64,000 nt of DNA from positions 6,066,110 through 6,130,109 of the forward strand of contig NC_035169.2 in NCBI RefSeq assembly GCF_001659605.2, written 5' to 3'. Origin of the DNA: Manihot esculenta (taxonomy: Eukaryota > Streptophyta > Magnoliopsida > Malpighiales > Euphorbiaceae). The notes below the pieces were generated by a model. It did no database searches. It was not told the DNA's origin and saw only the letters and a program-made list of their open reading frames with translations. This document shows positions 1 to 12,149 of the stretch, piece by piece. A program made the translations under genes and the position numbers. Each line of letters opens with the position of its first letter. The stretch's first letter is position 1.

Positions 1-264
1 TAAAACTTTGTATTCACTACAGACAGTTTAACAAAGTTACTACAAAGAATAAGCATCCTTTATCCATGATTGATAATCTGTTTATCCAGCTAGCAGAAGC
101 TTTGTTATTGTCTTTATTGGCGATATCTTAATGTATTCTAGAAATGCAGAGAAGCATGCCTATCAGCTGAGGAGAATGTTGTAAACCCTGAGACAATACA
201 GTTTGTATGCCAAGTTCTCTAAATGTGAGAATGTTGCAGACCCAAAAAAGAGATACTCCTTAAC
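1..264 (+). mobile_element. Ty3/Gypsy RT fragment (module G0), cut by the window edge
   Basis: This is the 3' part of the reverse transcriptase fragment seen complete in the later modules. The translated text corresponds to the YRQxNK region, then jumps by an internal deletion to [11 protein letters not shown] (FIGD codons 113-124), followed by a stretch ending near KFSKCEN. FIGD stands where active Gypsy RTs have FIDD, so a catalytic Asp is lost. It ends at the common junction to telomere-like DNA near 264. The upstream protease part lies outside the window. Confidence 0.75.
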
Positions 265-1285
265 TAGGGTTTAGGGTTTTGGGGTTTCAAGGTTAGGATT
301 TTGAGGTTTCAGGGTTTGGATTTGAGATTTTAGGGTTTAGGGTTCGGGGTTCGGAGCTCGAGGCTAGAGGCTCGGGGTTTAGGGCTCAGGGCTCAAAGTT
401 CAGTGTTTAGGTTTCAGGGTTCAAGGTTTAGGATTTTTTAGGGTTTAGGATTTAGGGTTCAGGGGATTCAGGATTCAGCGTTCAGGGTTTAGGATTTAGG
501 GTTAAGGATTTAGGGTTTAAGGGGTTTAGGATTTAGAGTGTAGGGTTTAGAATTTTTAGGGTTTAGGTTTAGGGTTTAGGGTTTTTTGGGTTGTTTAGAG
601 TTTAAGGTTTAGGGTTTTCTAAGATTTAGCGTTTATGTTTTTCTAGGATTTAGGGTTTAGGGTTTAGAGTTCAAGGTTTAAGGTTTATAGTTTTTTAGGA
701 TTTAGGGCTCATAGTTTTTTAGGATTTAGGGCTCAGAGTTTAGCGTTCAAGGTTTAAGATTTAGGGTTTAGAGTTCATGGTTTAGGGTTTAGGGTTTAGG
801 TTTCTTAGGGATTAGGGTTTAGATTTTTTAGGGTTTAGGGTTTTTTAGGGTTTAGGGTTCAAGATTTAGGGATTTTTTGAGTTTAGGGTTTTTAGGATTC
901 AGGGTTTAGGGTTTTTTAAGGTTTAGGGTTTAGGATTTTTTAGGGTTTAGGGTTCAGTGCTAAGGGTTTAGAGTTTAGAGTTTTTTAGAGATTAGGGTTT
1001 CGGATTCAGATTTTTTAGGGTTTAGGGTTCAGGGGGTTTAGTGTTAAAGTTGTAGGATTTAGAGTTTTTTAGGATTTAGGATTTAGAATTTGAGATTTAA
1101 GGTTTAGGGTTTTTTAGGATTTAGGTTTTTTAGAGTTTGGGATTTAGAGTTTATGGTTTTGTAGGGTTTAGGGTTTTTTAAGGTTTAGGGTTTAGGATTT
1201 TTCAGGGTTTAAGGTTCGGGGTGTAGGGTTTAGGGCTTAAGGGGTTGAGGGTTTAGGGTTTTGTAGGGCTTAGAGTTCTATATTT
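265..1285 (+). repeat. Interstitial telomere-like repeat block 1 (long class)
   Basis: About 1.02 kb of degenerate TTTAGGG repeats with the G-rich strand on the + strand. Perfect tandem units rarely exceed two or three and are mixed with variants such as TTTTTTAGGG, TTCAGGG, TTCGGGG and TTTAGGA. It begins directly after the Gypsy RT fragment and ends at a TATATTTCGAATTG-type border shared with blocks 2-4. The monomer is the Arabidopsis-type plant telomere unit. The heavy decay, the internal position and the fixed borders argue against a functional chromosome end. Confidence 0.9.
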
Positions 1286-2640
1286 CGAATTGTAATAAAA
1301 ATAAATCTTAATCATATTTTCAACCTCATGCTTTAGATTTGGTTAGGGTTCTGTTTTTGTTTAGCAAATGTAAAATAAATATTAATAAAAAGTTTTTAGG
1401 ATTAATTTTGATTTTTATGTGTATATATAATAATTATCATTATTATATATGTTTGTGTTTTGGGTAATAAAAAAATAATTTTTCAATAAAATTTAACCAT
1501 AAATCTTTATATATTATTCATTTATAAGAACAGAATTTAAATAAATTTTTACATAATCATATATGAATTCAACAACTTTTAAAATAATTTTTTAATTAAA
1601 AAAATTAAATTCTTTAATTTTAAATAAAAAATTATTTAAAAAATAAATAAATCAAATTAAATTTCAATAAAATTTTTGATTCCACACGAATGATATAATT
1701 AGTTAGTACTTATTCAGTCAAACTTATATTTTATATGGTATAATTGTTATATTTTTAGGATTTCTGATCCTAATTTACTTATGAAATAGTTCTCCATAAT
1801 AATTAAATCATAAACATTTATTCATTGTCTTTTATTTAAAATTAAAGATTTCACAATAATTCAATTTAATTTATTTTTTTAGCATACTTTTTATTTGAAA
1901 TAAAAAGAATTAATATATATGAAATAAAAAAAGTAGTTTTTTTGAAATAAAAAAATTAATTTTTTAATTAATTTTTATTGTATTAAAATTTATTTATTTT
2001 TTTAATAAAATAAATTATACCAAATAAAATATACATATATATGTATTTTTTTTTTAATTTACTTCTTTCAAAATATTTCTTTTTCAAAGGGGACTAAGTT
2101 TGATGTGATACTTTAGTTAATTGCTAAATAATACTGGTAATTCTACTAATGTAAAAGTCTAAATTAGTTTAGTCTACTAGTCGAAAATATATAATTTAAG
2201 TAATATATCTAAATTTAAATTTTCATTTTATCTCATCTGCTTTAAAGAATAATGGAATATAGCATATTTATAAAATACAACTAATGGAATATAGCAGGTA
2301 AGAAAAAAGAAAAAAAAGAAAGACTAAAATTAATTAAGAGGAAGAATATAAATAATATTTCTTTCATATTATGCATATCTCATTACCTCAGCATTTGATA
2401 TTTGAATTCTAGTTAATATGGGTTATTTAAAATCTTAAAAGATATGAACTTCTATTTGTCGGAAGGTCTTAATATACACAGTACAAAATAAAAAATATTC
2501 GTTTGTTAAGTACAAATTAAATAATACGAAATTGACTGATGTGTTTGAATTTATTAGAGTTGACATATCCTTATCCAAAGCAAATAGATTTATATTTAAA
2601 AATCAACAAATAAAAATTCAAATGCTTTATCTCCTTATCA
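1286..2640. other. AT-rich leader between telomere-like block 1 and gene 1
   Basis: No gene is seen. The stretch is very AT-rich with poly-A and poly-T runs and matches the leaders before genes 4-9, so it is part of the duplicated unit. It contains the recurrent segments around TATATAATAATGA and AATAAAATTTAACCATAAATC. Confidence 0.7.
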
Positions 2641-2680
2641 AGCCTCCCACATCAAAAAGTATTAATGATAATAACAATAA

Positions 2681-2743
2681 CCAATCACCAATCAAAATGT
2701 AGATCAAATAGAATAGAACTCCTTTGTATAGCGCTTATAAAAG
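2681..2743 (+). promoter_or_regulatory. Core promoter of prolamin-like gene 1
   Basis: Two CCAAT boxes (2681-2685 and 2688-2692) precede a TATAAAAG box at 2736-2743, which lies 78 bp before the ATG. The same layout recurs in eight of the nine copies. The transcription start and a short 5' UTR of about 45 nt are inferred from the TATA position. Confidence 0.7.
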
Positions 2744-2813
2744 ACTATTCAATTCTCTAGTTTATTTCATAGTTTCTTTTTTTTCTCTAACTATAATATT
2801 TTTCATAGTGATA

Positions 2814-3167
2814 ATGAAGACACAATTTGCTATTTTGTTTCTGGTTCTTCTCTGTTCAGTTGATTTTTTCCCTCAAAGTCTGGCTAGGCCATGGTTGGAA
2901 GCTTTTGATGAAGAAGGAATTCAAAATTTTGCACTTCCACCTATTACCCATGAACCTAATGTTTCAAAATGCTTGAAAATTTTCCATGAAGAAAAGATTT
3001 GTGTTGGCGAGATTTTATTATCGATTCGTAATCATAGAGTCATAGTTGATCCAAGATGCTGCAGCCTAATTGATAAAATTAGTGAAGATTGCTCAGGAAC
3101 TTGTTTCGCTGGACTTACTGAATCATTTTTCAGTATTGTTTTGAAAAATTATTATGCTTATAAATAA
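2814..3167 (+). CDS. Prolamin-like (ECA1/EC1-type) secreted cysteine-rich protein, copy 1
   Basis: Single-exon gene for 117 residues. The start is the ATG that opens the signal peptide (MKTQFAIL...). The frame is open further upstream only through TATA-box and leader sequence. It differs from the common sequence by Phe for Leu in the signal peptide, Ser-Leu-Ala instead of Gly-Leu-Ala before the likely cleavage site, Arg at residue 75, Ile at 86, and above all Tyr instead of the last conserved Cys at residue 114. Six cysteines remain in the mature chain (53, 63, 82, 83, 93, 97), so one canonical disulfide partner is missing unless Cys97 replaces it. An AATAAA signal lies about 140 nt after the stop (near 3304). 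The family role, secretion by reproductive cells, is inferred from the fold only. Confidence 0.75.
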   Translation: MKTQFAILFLVLLCSVDFFPQSLARPWLEAFDEEGIQNFALPPITHEPNVSKCLKIFHEEKICVGEILLSIRNHRVIVDPRCCSLIDKISEDCSGTCFAGLTESFFSIVLKNYYAYK

Positions 3168-3309
3168 GCGCTATTGTTTAATATTTAGTTATTTCAATTA
3201 TCTAGGATTTTATTTTGTTTTCTAGTTATTTATATTCCATTAGCCATTAGAGATTAGAATTTTTAGATGGTGCTATTTAGTAGCATATACAATCTTAAAG
3301 ATTAATAAA

Positions 3310-5479
3310 GAATTTTTTTTTTCTTTTTGTGTGTATGTATGATAATGGTAAAACAAGACCCGATCACTGAAATTTTTCATTTTTTATTTTTTATTAAATT
3401 GCTTAATTTTTAAATAAAATAAATAAAAACTTACAAATCCTAATTGATTAGTGGTTATTTTGGTTTCATATTATCAATTATTTTGGTATTTCTTTTTGAG
3501 GTTAATTAAAACAATTAAGAATTATACATGTTTACATATGTATATTTTTTATTTTTTTAATATTTCAAAATTAATAATTTTATATGTATTGTGCTAATTA
3601 ATAACTCTACAAAATTTAAAATTAAAATTTTTGACCGAATTATAAGTAATATTGAGTGGAACTAATTTAGCTATGCTCAAGCCTCCGACTCTATCGATAT
3701 CTGAAATTTTATTAATTATTTTTTTTATAAAATATGTAATTATTTAAAATTAAAAAAACTGCAAAAAATAAATAATATTTTTTAAAAATTATTTAATTAT
3801 TTGAACAAACATGCAACCGATTAAGTATGCGCCACTTGGCCAAAGCATTTGGATCAGAGGTCCATCTCTAGCATTAACTTCAAGCCTCTTCAAGTCAGCC
3901 ACCGGGAACGAAACCCTAAGTCCTAAGTAGAGAAGGGAGTGAGATGGGAGTTGGCTTCTTTTCCTTTTTTTCTTCTTTCGTCCAAGACATCTGTTTTCTT
4001 TTCCGTGGCGATTAAATTATATATATATGGGTGGCATTAATTAATTTTTTTATATTATACTACCTCATTCCTAAATTTTTCCTTATTCTTCTTAATCTAG
4101 TATATTATAATAATATACTTTTGAGTAACATAAAATCATTTTAATCTAATAATAATACATCTAATTTTTCAGTTAAACTATTAATATCAGATATTCTTTT
4201 TAAACTATTATATTTTTTTTTTGATATTATTCATTTTATAAAAAAAAATTTAAATAAATTTTTATATAATCATATAAGAATTCAACTACTTTTAAAATGA
4301 TTTTTTTAATTAAAATAAATAAATTCTTTAATTTTAAATAAAAAAAATTATTAAAAAAAAATGAATCAAATTAAATTTCTATAAAATCTTTGATTCCACG
4401 CAAATGATATAATTAGTTAGTACTTATTCAGTGAAACTTATGTTTTATACGATATAATTGTTATATTTTTCAAGATTTCTAATCCTAATTTACTTGTGAA
4501 ATAGTTCTCCATAATAACTAAATCATAGACATTTATTCATTATCTTTTATTTAAAATTACAAATTTCACAATGACTCAATTTAATTTATTTTTTTTATCA
4601 CACTTTTTGATTGAAATAAAAAAATTAATTTTATTTTTAATTAATTTTTATTGTATTAAAATTTATTTAAATTTTTTTATAAAATAATTATGCCAAATAA
4701 AATATACATGTATTTATATATTCTTTTTTATTTTATTTACTTTTTTTCGGATCTTCCTTTTTTGAAAAGGGAATTGAGTTTGACGTCGATACTTTAATTA
4801 CTATAAGATAAGTCATTTTTAACCGAGTTAATTGTTAAATAATACCGATAATTTCACTAATGTAAAAGTTTAAATTAGCTTAGTCTACTAGTCAAGAACA
4901 TATAATTTACATAATATATCTAAATTCAAGTCTTCATTTTATCCCATTTGCTTTAAAGAAAAAAATTTTTTACAAGTAATATGTTTGACGATATTCTATT
5001 ATAAGCGTATTTATAAAATATAACTAATAAAGCAGTATAATGTTTTTTTTAAAAAAATAATGGAAAGAAGGCTAAAATTAAGGGGAAGAATATAACTAAC
5101 ATGTCTTTGATATTTTGCATGTCTCAATGCATTGCCTCAACCTTTGATATTTGAATTCTAATTAATATGGATTATTTAAAATTTTAAAAGATATGTACTT
5201 CTATTTGTCCATAAAGAATTCTAGTTAATATGGGTCATTTAAAATTTTAAAAGATATGAACTTCTATTTGCGAAGGAAGCCTTAATATACACAGTATGAA
5301 ATAAAAATTAACCGCTTGTAAATTATAAACTAATTGCTGTGTTTGAATTTGTTATAGTTAACGTATTCTTATCCAAAGCAAAAGGATTTATATTAAAAAA
5401 ATCAACAAATAAAAATTCAAATGCTTTATTTCCTTATCAAGCCTCCCACATCAAAAAGTATTAATGATAATAACAATAA
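3310..5479. other. Spacer between genes 1 and 2 with the conserved 3' module
   Basis: Mostly AT-rich unit sequence. Positions 3808-4045 hold a less AT-rich block that recurs after genes 3, 4, 6, 7 and 8. It contains an AAACCCTA telo-box, and its - strand has about 30 open codons that I cannot assign. From about 4240 the sequence is the leader of gene 2. There is no Gypsy fragment and no telomere-like block here, unlike most units. Confidence 0.6.
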
Positions 5480-5560
5480 CCAATTACCAATCAAAATGTA
5501 GATCAAATAGAATAGAACTCCTTTCTACCGGGCTTATTTCATAGTTTCTTTTTTTCTCTA
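5480..5560 (+). promoter_or_regulatory. Promoter remnant of gene 2, TATA box missing
   Basis: Both CCAAT boxes are present (from 5480 and 5487). The segment that carries TATAAAAG in every other copy is replaced by a short unrelated string, so the sequence goes from GAACTCCTTT almost straight to the ATTTCATAG leader. Transcription from this copy may be weak or absent (inference). Confidence 0.7.
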
Positions 5561-5584
5561 ACTATAATATTTTTCATAGTGATA

Positions 5585-5938
5585 ATGAAAACAAAATTTG
5601 CTATTTTGCTTTTGGTTCTTCTCTGTTCAGTTGATTTTTTCTCTCAAGGTCTAGCTAGGTCATGGTTGGAAGCTTTTGATGAAGAAGGAATTCAAAATTT
5701 TGCACTTCCACCAATTCCCCATGAACCTAATGTTTCAAAATGCTTGAAAATTTTCCATAAAGAAAAGATTTGTGTTGGCGAGATTTTATTGTCGATTCAG
5801 AATCATAAAGTTATAATTGATCCAAAATGTTGCAGCCTAGTTGATAAAATTAATGAAGATTGTTCAGGAATTTGTTTCGCCCGACTTACTGAATCATTTT
5901 TCAGTATTGTTTTGAAAAACTATTGTGCTTATAAATAA
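5585..5938 (+). CDS. Prolamin-like secreted cysteine-rich protein, copy 2 (most divergent)
   Basis: Intact 117-residue frame from the signal-peptide ATG. All seven mature cysteines are kept (53, 63, 82, 83, 93, 97, 114). It carries more private changes than any other copy: Lys4, Ser20, Ser26, Pro45, Lys59, Gln72, Ile78, Lys81, Asn90, Ile96 and Arg100. The changes avoid cysteines and the glycosylation sequon at residue 49. An AATAAA signal follows near 6087. The nearest upstream TATA box is lost, so although coding-intact it may be silent. Together with gene 3 it is one of two copies not preceded by the Gypsy/telomere-like module. Confidence 0.75.
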   Translation: MKTKFAILLLVLLCSVDFFSQGLARSWLEAFDEEGIQNFALPPIPHEPNVSKCLKIFHKEKICVGEILLSIQNHKVIIDPKCCSLVDKINEDCSGICFARLTESFFSIVLKNYCAYK

Positions 5939-6099
5939 GCACTATTATTTAATATTTAATTATTTCAATTATCTATCATTATTAGGATTTTATTTTATTT
6001 TTTAGTTATTTATATTCCATTAGCCATTAGAGATTAGAATTTTTAGATGGTGCTATTTAGTAGCATATACAATCTTGATAAAGATTAATAAAGAATATT

Positions 6100-9000
6100 T
6101 TTTTTTTCTTTTTGTGTGTATGTATGATAATAGTAAAACAAGACCCAATCACTGAAATTTTTCATTTTTTATTTTTTATTAAATTGCATAATTTCTAAAT
6201 AAAATAAATAAAAACTTACAAATCCTAATTGATTAGTGGTTATTTTTGGTTCATATTATCAATTATTTTGACATTTACTTCCGAGGTTAATTAAAATAAT
6301 TAAGAATTATACATGTTTATATGATATATATTTTTTTATTTTTTTAGTATTTCAGAATTAATAATTTTGTATGCATTGCTAGTTAATAACTCTACAAAAT
6401 TTAAAATTAAAAAAAAAACCTCTGCAAAATGTAAAAACAATTAAAATTTTTGGCCCATAAGTACATTGAGCGGAACTAGCTTAGCCAAGTTCAAGCCTCC
6501 AACCCAATCAATATCTGAAATTTTATTAATTATTTTTTTTATAAAATATGTAATCATTTTAAAATTAAAAAACTGGAAAAAATAAATAATATTTTTTTTT
6601 GAAATTATTTAATTATTTGAACACACATGTATAGGAGCTGGCAATCCCTTACATGAAGGATGATTACAAAGTAAAAATATCCTAAATTAAGGAAATATAA
6701 AATTTTATATATAGAATTATAATAAAAATAAATCTTAATTATATTTTCTTTTTAACGTTTAATAATTAAACTTCATGCTTTAGATTTGGTAAGGTGCTAT
6801 TTTCGTTTAGGAAATTTATAATAAATATTAATAAAAAGTTTTTTCAGGATCAACTTTGATTTGTATGGGTATATATAATAATGACAATTTGTTTGTTTTT
6901 ATTATTTTTTTATCAATTTATTTAATTCTTTAAAAAAGAAATTTAGTTTATAAATTTCCTAAGAAGGATGTATTTGGTTCTATTAATGCTTTATAATTTT
7001 TGTGGATAAATGAATAAAATTTTTATTTATATTAAAAAATCTCTTATAAATTTATATATTTTTTTTAAAAAATAATATGTTAAATTAAAATACAGAAAGT
7101 AATCATGGATTCACATTTATATTTAACTTGTTTGCAAAATTTTTTTCTTAAAAATATTTATAATATATTTTGTAGAAAAAATAAATTATTTATACAATCC
7201 TAAAATTCAAATAGTTTATTTTTCATTATGTAATTCTAATTTAAAATCAAATTTTATTAATAAATTCATATATAAAGATTTTAATAAAAATTTTAAAATT
7301 TAAAAATGACTTTTTAAAAATTTTATTTTTTTATCAAAAATATTTTTTATTGATTAAATTTTTTAAAATATTTCAAATAATAAAAAATATAAAAAATATT
7401 TTCTTAAAAAATAAACCGAGTCTAAAAGTTAAAATGAGACATTTTAAGAAGAGAAAAAAAAAAAATCTATTTGGTGGGAAAATTTGCGAGCATTTTTTTT
7501 TTACAATACTTTGGCAAATTAATTTTATTTTACAGAAATGTCAAATTTTTTTTTTATTTTGTCACAAAAGAATTGTATTATTGTGTTTCTGGTGAAAAAA
7601 AAAATTTCTCAATAAAATTTAACCATAAATTTTTGTTTTTTTTGACATTATTCATTTTATAAGAAAATTTTTTTTACATAATTATATAAGAATTCAACTA
7701 CTTTCAAAATGATTTTTTTTAATTAAAAGGAATTATATTTTTTAATTTCAAATACAAGAATTATTAAAAAAATTCAATCAAATTAAATTTTTACAAAATC
7801 TTTATTTCCACACGCGAATAATATAATTAGTTAGTCCTTATTTACTTAAATTTATATTTTATATGATATAATTATTATATTTTTCAGGATTTCTAATCCT
7901 AATTTACTTATGAAGTAGTTGTCTCTATGATAATCAAATCATAGACATCTACTCGTTACTCTCTTATTTGAAATCAAACAATAATTTAATTTAATTGATT
8001 TATTTTTTTTAAATTTCTTGTTTAGAATAAAAAAATTGGTTTTATTTTTAACTAATTTTTATTTTATTTAAATTTATTTAAATTTCTTTTTATAAAATGA
8101 ATCAATCATCTTTCTTTTCCTACTCATTACTCTCCTTTTTTATCAAAGGGCATTTGGAGATCAAAAAACTTCAACATGATTTTACCCGATTGAATTTGAT
8201 GTTGGTACCTTAGTTACTATACTAGGTTAGACTATGTCTCTTTTTACCAAATTGATTTCTAAATAATAGTGTTAATTTTATTGATGTTAAAGCTTGTTCT
8301 AATAGCTAAAAACATATAATTTATGTAGTATATCTAAATTCGAGTCTTCATTTTATTCCATCTGCATCAAAGGAAAAAAATTTCTTCTTGTAATATGTTC
8401 GAGGATATGATATTACAAGCACATTTAGAGAATGCAACTAATAAAGCATAATGAACACTATTAATACTCTTGGATTTATTTTGTATATGACCGCTAAAAC
8501 TCCAAATCTTTATTTAGTATGATACATTTTATAAAAAAAAAAATTAAAATAAATTCTTGCAAAATCAAATAAGAATTTAACTTATTTTAAAATAAAAATT
8601 TTTTAAACTAAAAAAAATTAAAATTATTTAATTCCTAATAAAAGAATTAATAGAAGATAAATTATTTGAATTCATGCGAAATTCTTCATCCAAAGTATTG
8701 GGATGATTATTTTTTAATGAAAGATTTCATATTAAACCTATCATAATTAATAGTTATAAATAAATTGAAATACAGCTAAAAATTGTATTTTTAAAATTTA
8801 TCCCATCATTCTCTCTATTTATCACCATGAAATCATCACCCATAAACTGAAATTTAGTGGGTCATTAAGTGTGGATACTTGAAATGAGTTAGTGATTAGT
8901 TTGATGAGAATCGAATATCTTTAAGATTTCATATGGGTCTCTCCAAACTCGACATTAAGAAAAAAATCTGCAAAATATGAAAAAATAATCAAGAGTCTAT

Positions 9001-11460
9001 CAAAGGTATCCCAACAGAAACACTTGATATTTAAATTAGATCTAGAGCTTTTAGAGTATTGTATTAATGGTAAGAGATGCAAAAAGAAATAAAATAGAGA
9101 AATAAGAAAAAGAGGAAATTCTAGAGAGATAAGAGAGAGGATTCGTCCGGGAGTATCTTGGATTGAAATTTTATATTATTTAAATGGCTTCAATTTAAAA
9201 GTTTTTGAGATTTAAAGTGAGATTAATAAATCTTCCATTAAATGATTTGTGGTGTTACTTTTTTGAAATATTAACCCCGATTTTTGAATTGAATATCAAT
9301 GAGACAATTAGTCTAAGATTTTTTAATAAATTTTCACTAGATTTAATTTTTTTGTTAACGTATGTTAGAAGTCCATGATATCTTTTTAATAATAAAATTT
9401 TGAGAAACATTGCTTTTAAAAATGTGACGTGAGCCGTACACTTGTCATAAAATTCAAAGTGAAAATTTTATTATTTAAGAATAATTTCATATTTTTATTA
9501 TTATTTTTTAAATTCTTTTATAATTTTTTATATTAAATTTTTGTTATTATAAATAGTCATTTTTTTACTCTATTTGACCCACTTTTTAATTTTAAAGAAT
9601 TTAATAAGTAACTTTTTCATTTTCTAAATTTTATCTTAACTAAATATTATTAATTAAAGTTATTCACTGAATCTAATTAATCCTATTTCACAATATATAT
9701 TCTAATTAATTAAGGTGTCTTATATAGATAATATCAGAAAATACCAAACTTCGTTGATAAACAAAAATGAAAAAAAGTATAAAAATAATAAAAAAATAAC
9801 AACTTTAAGCCAACACTCAATTTCATTGACAAATCTATTTATTTTATTTGTTTATACGTAATATTAAAAAATAAATTTTATACCTAAAAAAATAAATATT
9901 CATTACTATATTGCTCACCCAAATGTTTTCCAGTACAATTCATTGGATTATCAAGGAATTGAAATTCAACACCGATGAATTTTAAAATTTACTATTAATT
10001 TTTAATTTTAAAAAATTGCATTAAATATACGAACAGATAATGAAATATGTTGATATCTATTAGTACTATTAATAGATTTTGAAATCTATTAATAATCTAT
10101 AAGCTAAAAAAAATAATGATGTTAAAATTTACTGTTATTAAATTTTAAAAATAAATTAAGTGTTAAAATAGTATTACTCATGAATTTTATTTTTATTTTT
10201 CAGAAATGTTAATTTTTTTCTTTATTTTACCACAAAAGAATTTTATTATTATGTTTATTGGAAAAAAAACATTTTTCCACTTAATTATAAATTTTCATAT
10301 TTTCGTTTAACATAATTTATTTTATAAAAAAATTCAAATAAATTATTATAAAATCATGTAAGAATTTAATTATTTTTAAAATAAAAAATTTTTAATTAAA
10401 AAATTAAATTCTTTAATTTCAAATAAAAATTTATCTAAAAAAATTAATTAAATTAAATTTCTATAAAATTCTTGATTCTACCTGAATAATATAATTAATC
10501 CTACTTATTTTCTCAAATTTATGTTTTATATGATATAATTATTATAATTTTATTGTTAGTTGTGAAATGAAACAATTATCATCATTATATTTTCCAGGAT
10601 TTCTGATCCTAATTTACTGATGAGATAATTGTCTACATGATCATCAAATCATAGATATTTATTCACTATCTTTTATTTAAAATTAAAGATTTTACAATAA
10701 TTCAATTTAATTTATTTTTTTATCATACTTTTTAGTTAAAATAAAAGAATTAATTTTATTTTAAATTAATTTTCATTGTATTAAAATTTATTTAAATATT
10801 TTTTATAAAATAAATTATGCCAAATAAAATATACATGTATTTATGTATTTATTTTGTTTTGTTTACTTCTTTCAACATCTTCACTTTATTAAAGGGGATT
10901 GAGTTTGATGTGGGTATTTTAGTTACTATAAAAGTATTTAAATTATTAATTTAGTCTATTAGTCATTATAAAATTTATGGATAATCTATAAATATATAAA
11001 ATAATTGGTGTTGAAATTTATTAATAGATTTAAATTTTGTTAATAAATTTATTAATAATTCACTAACAAATTTTAATTTATTAATAAATTTTAAAAAGTA
11101 TTTAAATTATTGACAGATTCTAAATTCATTAATATATCTATTCATTTATAAAATGCAACTAATAGAGTAAAGTACAAATGATGTTTTTTTTTGTAAAAAA
11201 AAAAGAAAGAAGGCTAAAATTAAGAGGAATGAATTCTAGTTAATATGAGTTATTTAAAATTTTAAAAGATATGACCTACTATTTGCCAGAAAAGCTTAAA
11301 ATACACCGTATGAAATAAAAATTTATCGTTTGTTAATTACAAATTAAATTATATAATATAAAATGCAACGTGTATTTAAATTTGTTAGAGTTGACATATC
11401 CTTATCCAAAGCAAATGGATTTATATTAAAAAATCAACAAGTAAAAATTCAAATGGTTTA
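6100..11460. other. Long AT-rich spacer between genes 2 and 3
   Basis: I see no supportable gene in this 5.3-kb stretch. Short open frames around 7350-7660 are poly-A/T artefacts. Segments near 7400-8200 and 8900-9150 match the sequence after gene 9 (about 50,350-51,480), including a GATCAAAAAACTTCAACATG stretch, so this is an older copy of the array's right flank. A short palindrome with 12-bp arms lies at 10068-10093. From about 10,200 onward the sequence again resembles a gene leader. About 170 bp near 10,960-11,130, rich in ATTAATAAATTT motifs, is absent from sister leaders and may be a small insertion. Confidence 0.5.
10960..11130. repeat. Possible small AT-rich insertion in the gene 3 leader
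   Basis: Sister leaders run directly from the TTAGTCTACTAGTC segment to sequence near the TCTAAATTCG motif. Here about 170 bp of repeated ATTAATAAATTT-like motifs intervenes. Similar wording occurs at 10,030-10,150. It could be a MITE remnant or a local expansion. No clear terminal repeats or target duplication were found by eye. Confidence 0.3.
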
Positions 11461-11511
11461 TCTCCTTATCAAGCCTCCCACATCAAAAAGTATTAATGAT
11501 AATAACAATAA

Positions 11512-11574
11512 CCAATCACCAATCAAAATGTAGATCAAATAGAATAGAACTCTTTTGTATAGCGCTTATAAAAG
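11512..11574 (+). promoter_or_regulatory. Core promoter of gene 3
   Basis: CCAAT boxes at 11512-11516 and 11519-11523 and a TATAAAAG box at 11567-11574, 79 bp before the ATG. Confidence 0.7.
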
Positions 11575-11645
11575 GCTATTCAATTCTCTAGTTTGTTTCA
11601 TAGTTTCTTTTTTTTCCTCTAACTATAATATTTTTTATAGTGATA

Positions 11646-11999
11646 ATGAAGACACAATTTGCTATTTTGCTTCTGGTTCTTCTCTGTTCAGTTGATTTTT
11701 TCCCTCAAGGTCTGGCTAGGCCATGGTTGGAAGCTTTTGATGAAGAAGGAATTCAAAATTTTGCACTTCCACCTGTTACCCATGAACCTAATGTTTCAAA
11801 ATGCTTGAAAATTTTCCATGAAGAAAAGATTTGTGTTGGCGAGATTTTATTGTCGATTCGGAATCATAAAGTCATAGTTGATCCAAGATGCTGCAGCCTA
11901 CTTGATAAAATTAGTGAAGATTGCTCAGGAACTTGTTTCGCCGGACTTACTGAATCATTTTTCAGTATTGTTTTGAAAAATTATTGTACTTATAAATAA
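11646..11999 (+). CDS. Prolamin-like secreted cysteine-rich protein, copy 3 (family reference)
   Basis: The 117-residue protein has a hydrophobic signal peptide (residues 1-24, core AILLLVLL, likely cut after Gly-Leu-Ala). An acidic, proline-containing N-terminal part follows, then a cysteine domain at 53-114 with Cys53, Cys63, Cys82-Cys83, Cys93, Cys97 and Cys114. The spacing C-x9-C-x18-CC-x9-C...C matches the prolamin-like domain of ECA1/EC1 plant gamete-secreted proteins, which carry six cysteines in that order. Cys97 is an extra, seventh one. Asn49-Val-Ser is an N-glycosylation sequon. GTG ATA lies just before the ATG in the same frame, but ATG is the credible plant start. Private changes are Leu86 and Thr115. 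There is no intron, and AATAAA lies at 12142. A reproductive-tissue role is inferred from family resemblance, not shown. Confidence 0.8.
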   Translation: MKTQFAILLLVLLCSVDFFPQGLARPWLEAFDEEGIQNFALPPVTHEPNVSKCLKIFHEEKICVGEILLSIRNHKVIVDPRCCSLLDKISEDCSGTCFAGLTESFFSIVLKNYCTYK

Positions 12000-12149
12000 G
12001 CGCTATTGTTTAATATTTAGTTATTTTAATTATCTATCATTATTAGGATTTTATTTTGTTTTCTAGTTATTTATATTTCATTAGCCAATTAGAATTTTTA
12101 GATGGTGCTATTTAGTACCATATACAATCTTGATAAAGATTAATAAAGA

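Noticed and set aside
265..1285. A real chromosome end or active telomere
   Set aside because: The repeats are degenerate, internal, flanked by genes on both sides and repeated seven times with fixed borders.
11640..11645. GTG start two codons before the ATG in eight copies, and a TTG start at 2724 in copy 1
   Set aside because: Non-ATG starts are not credible for these plant genes. The ATG that opens the signal peptide lies 6 bp downstream, and at copy 1 the extension would translate the TATA box and leader.
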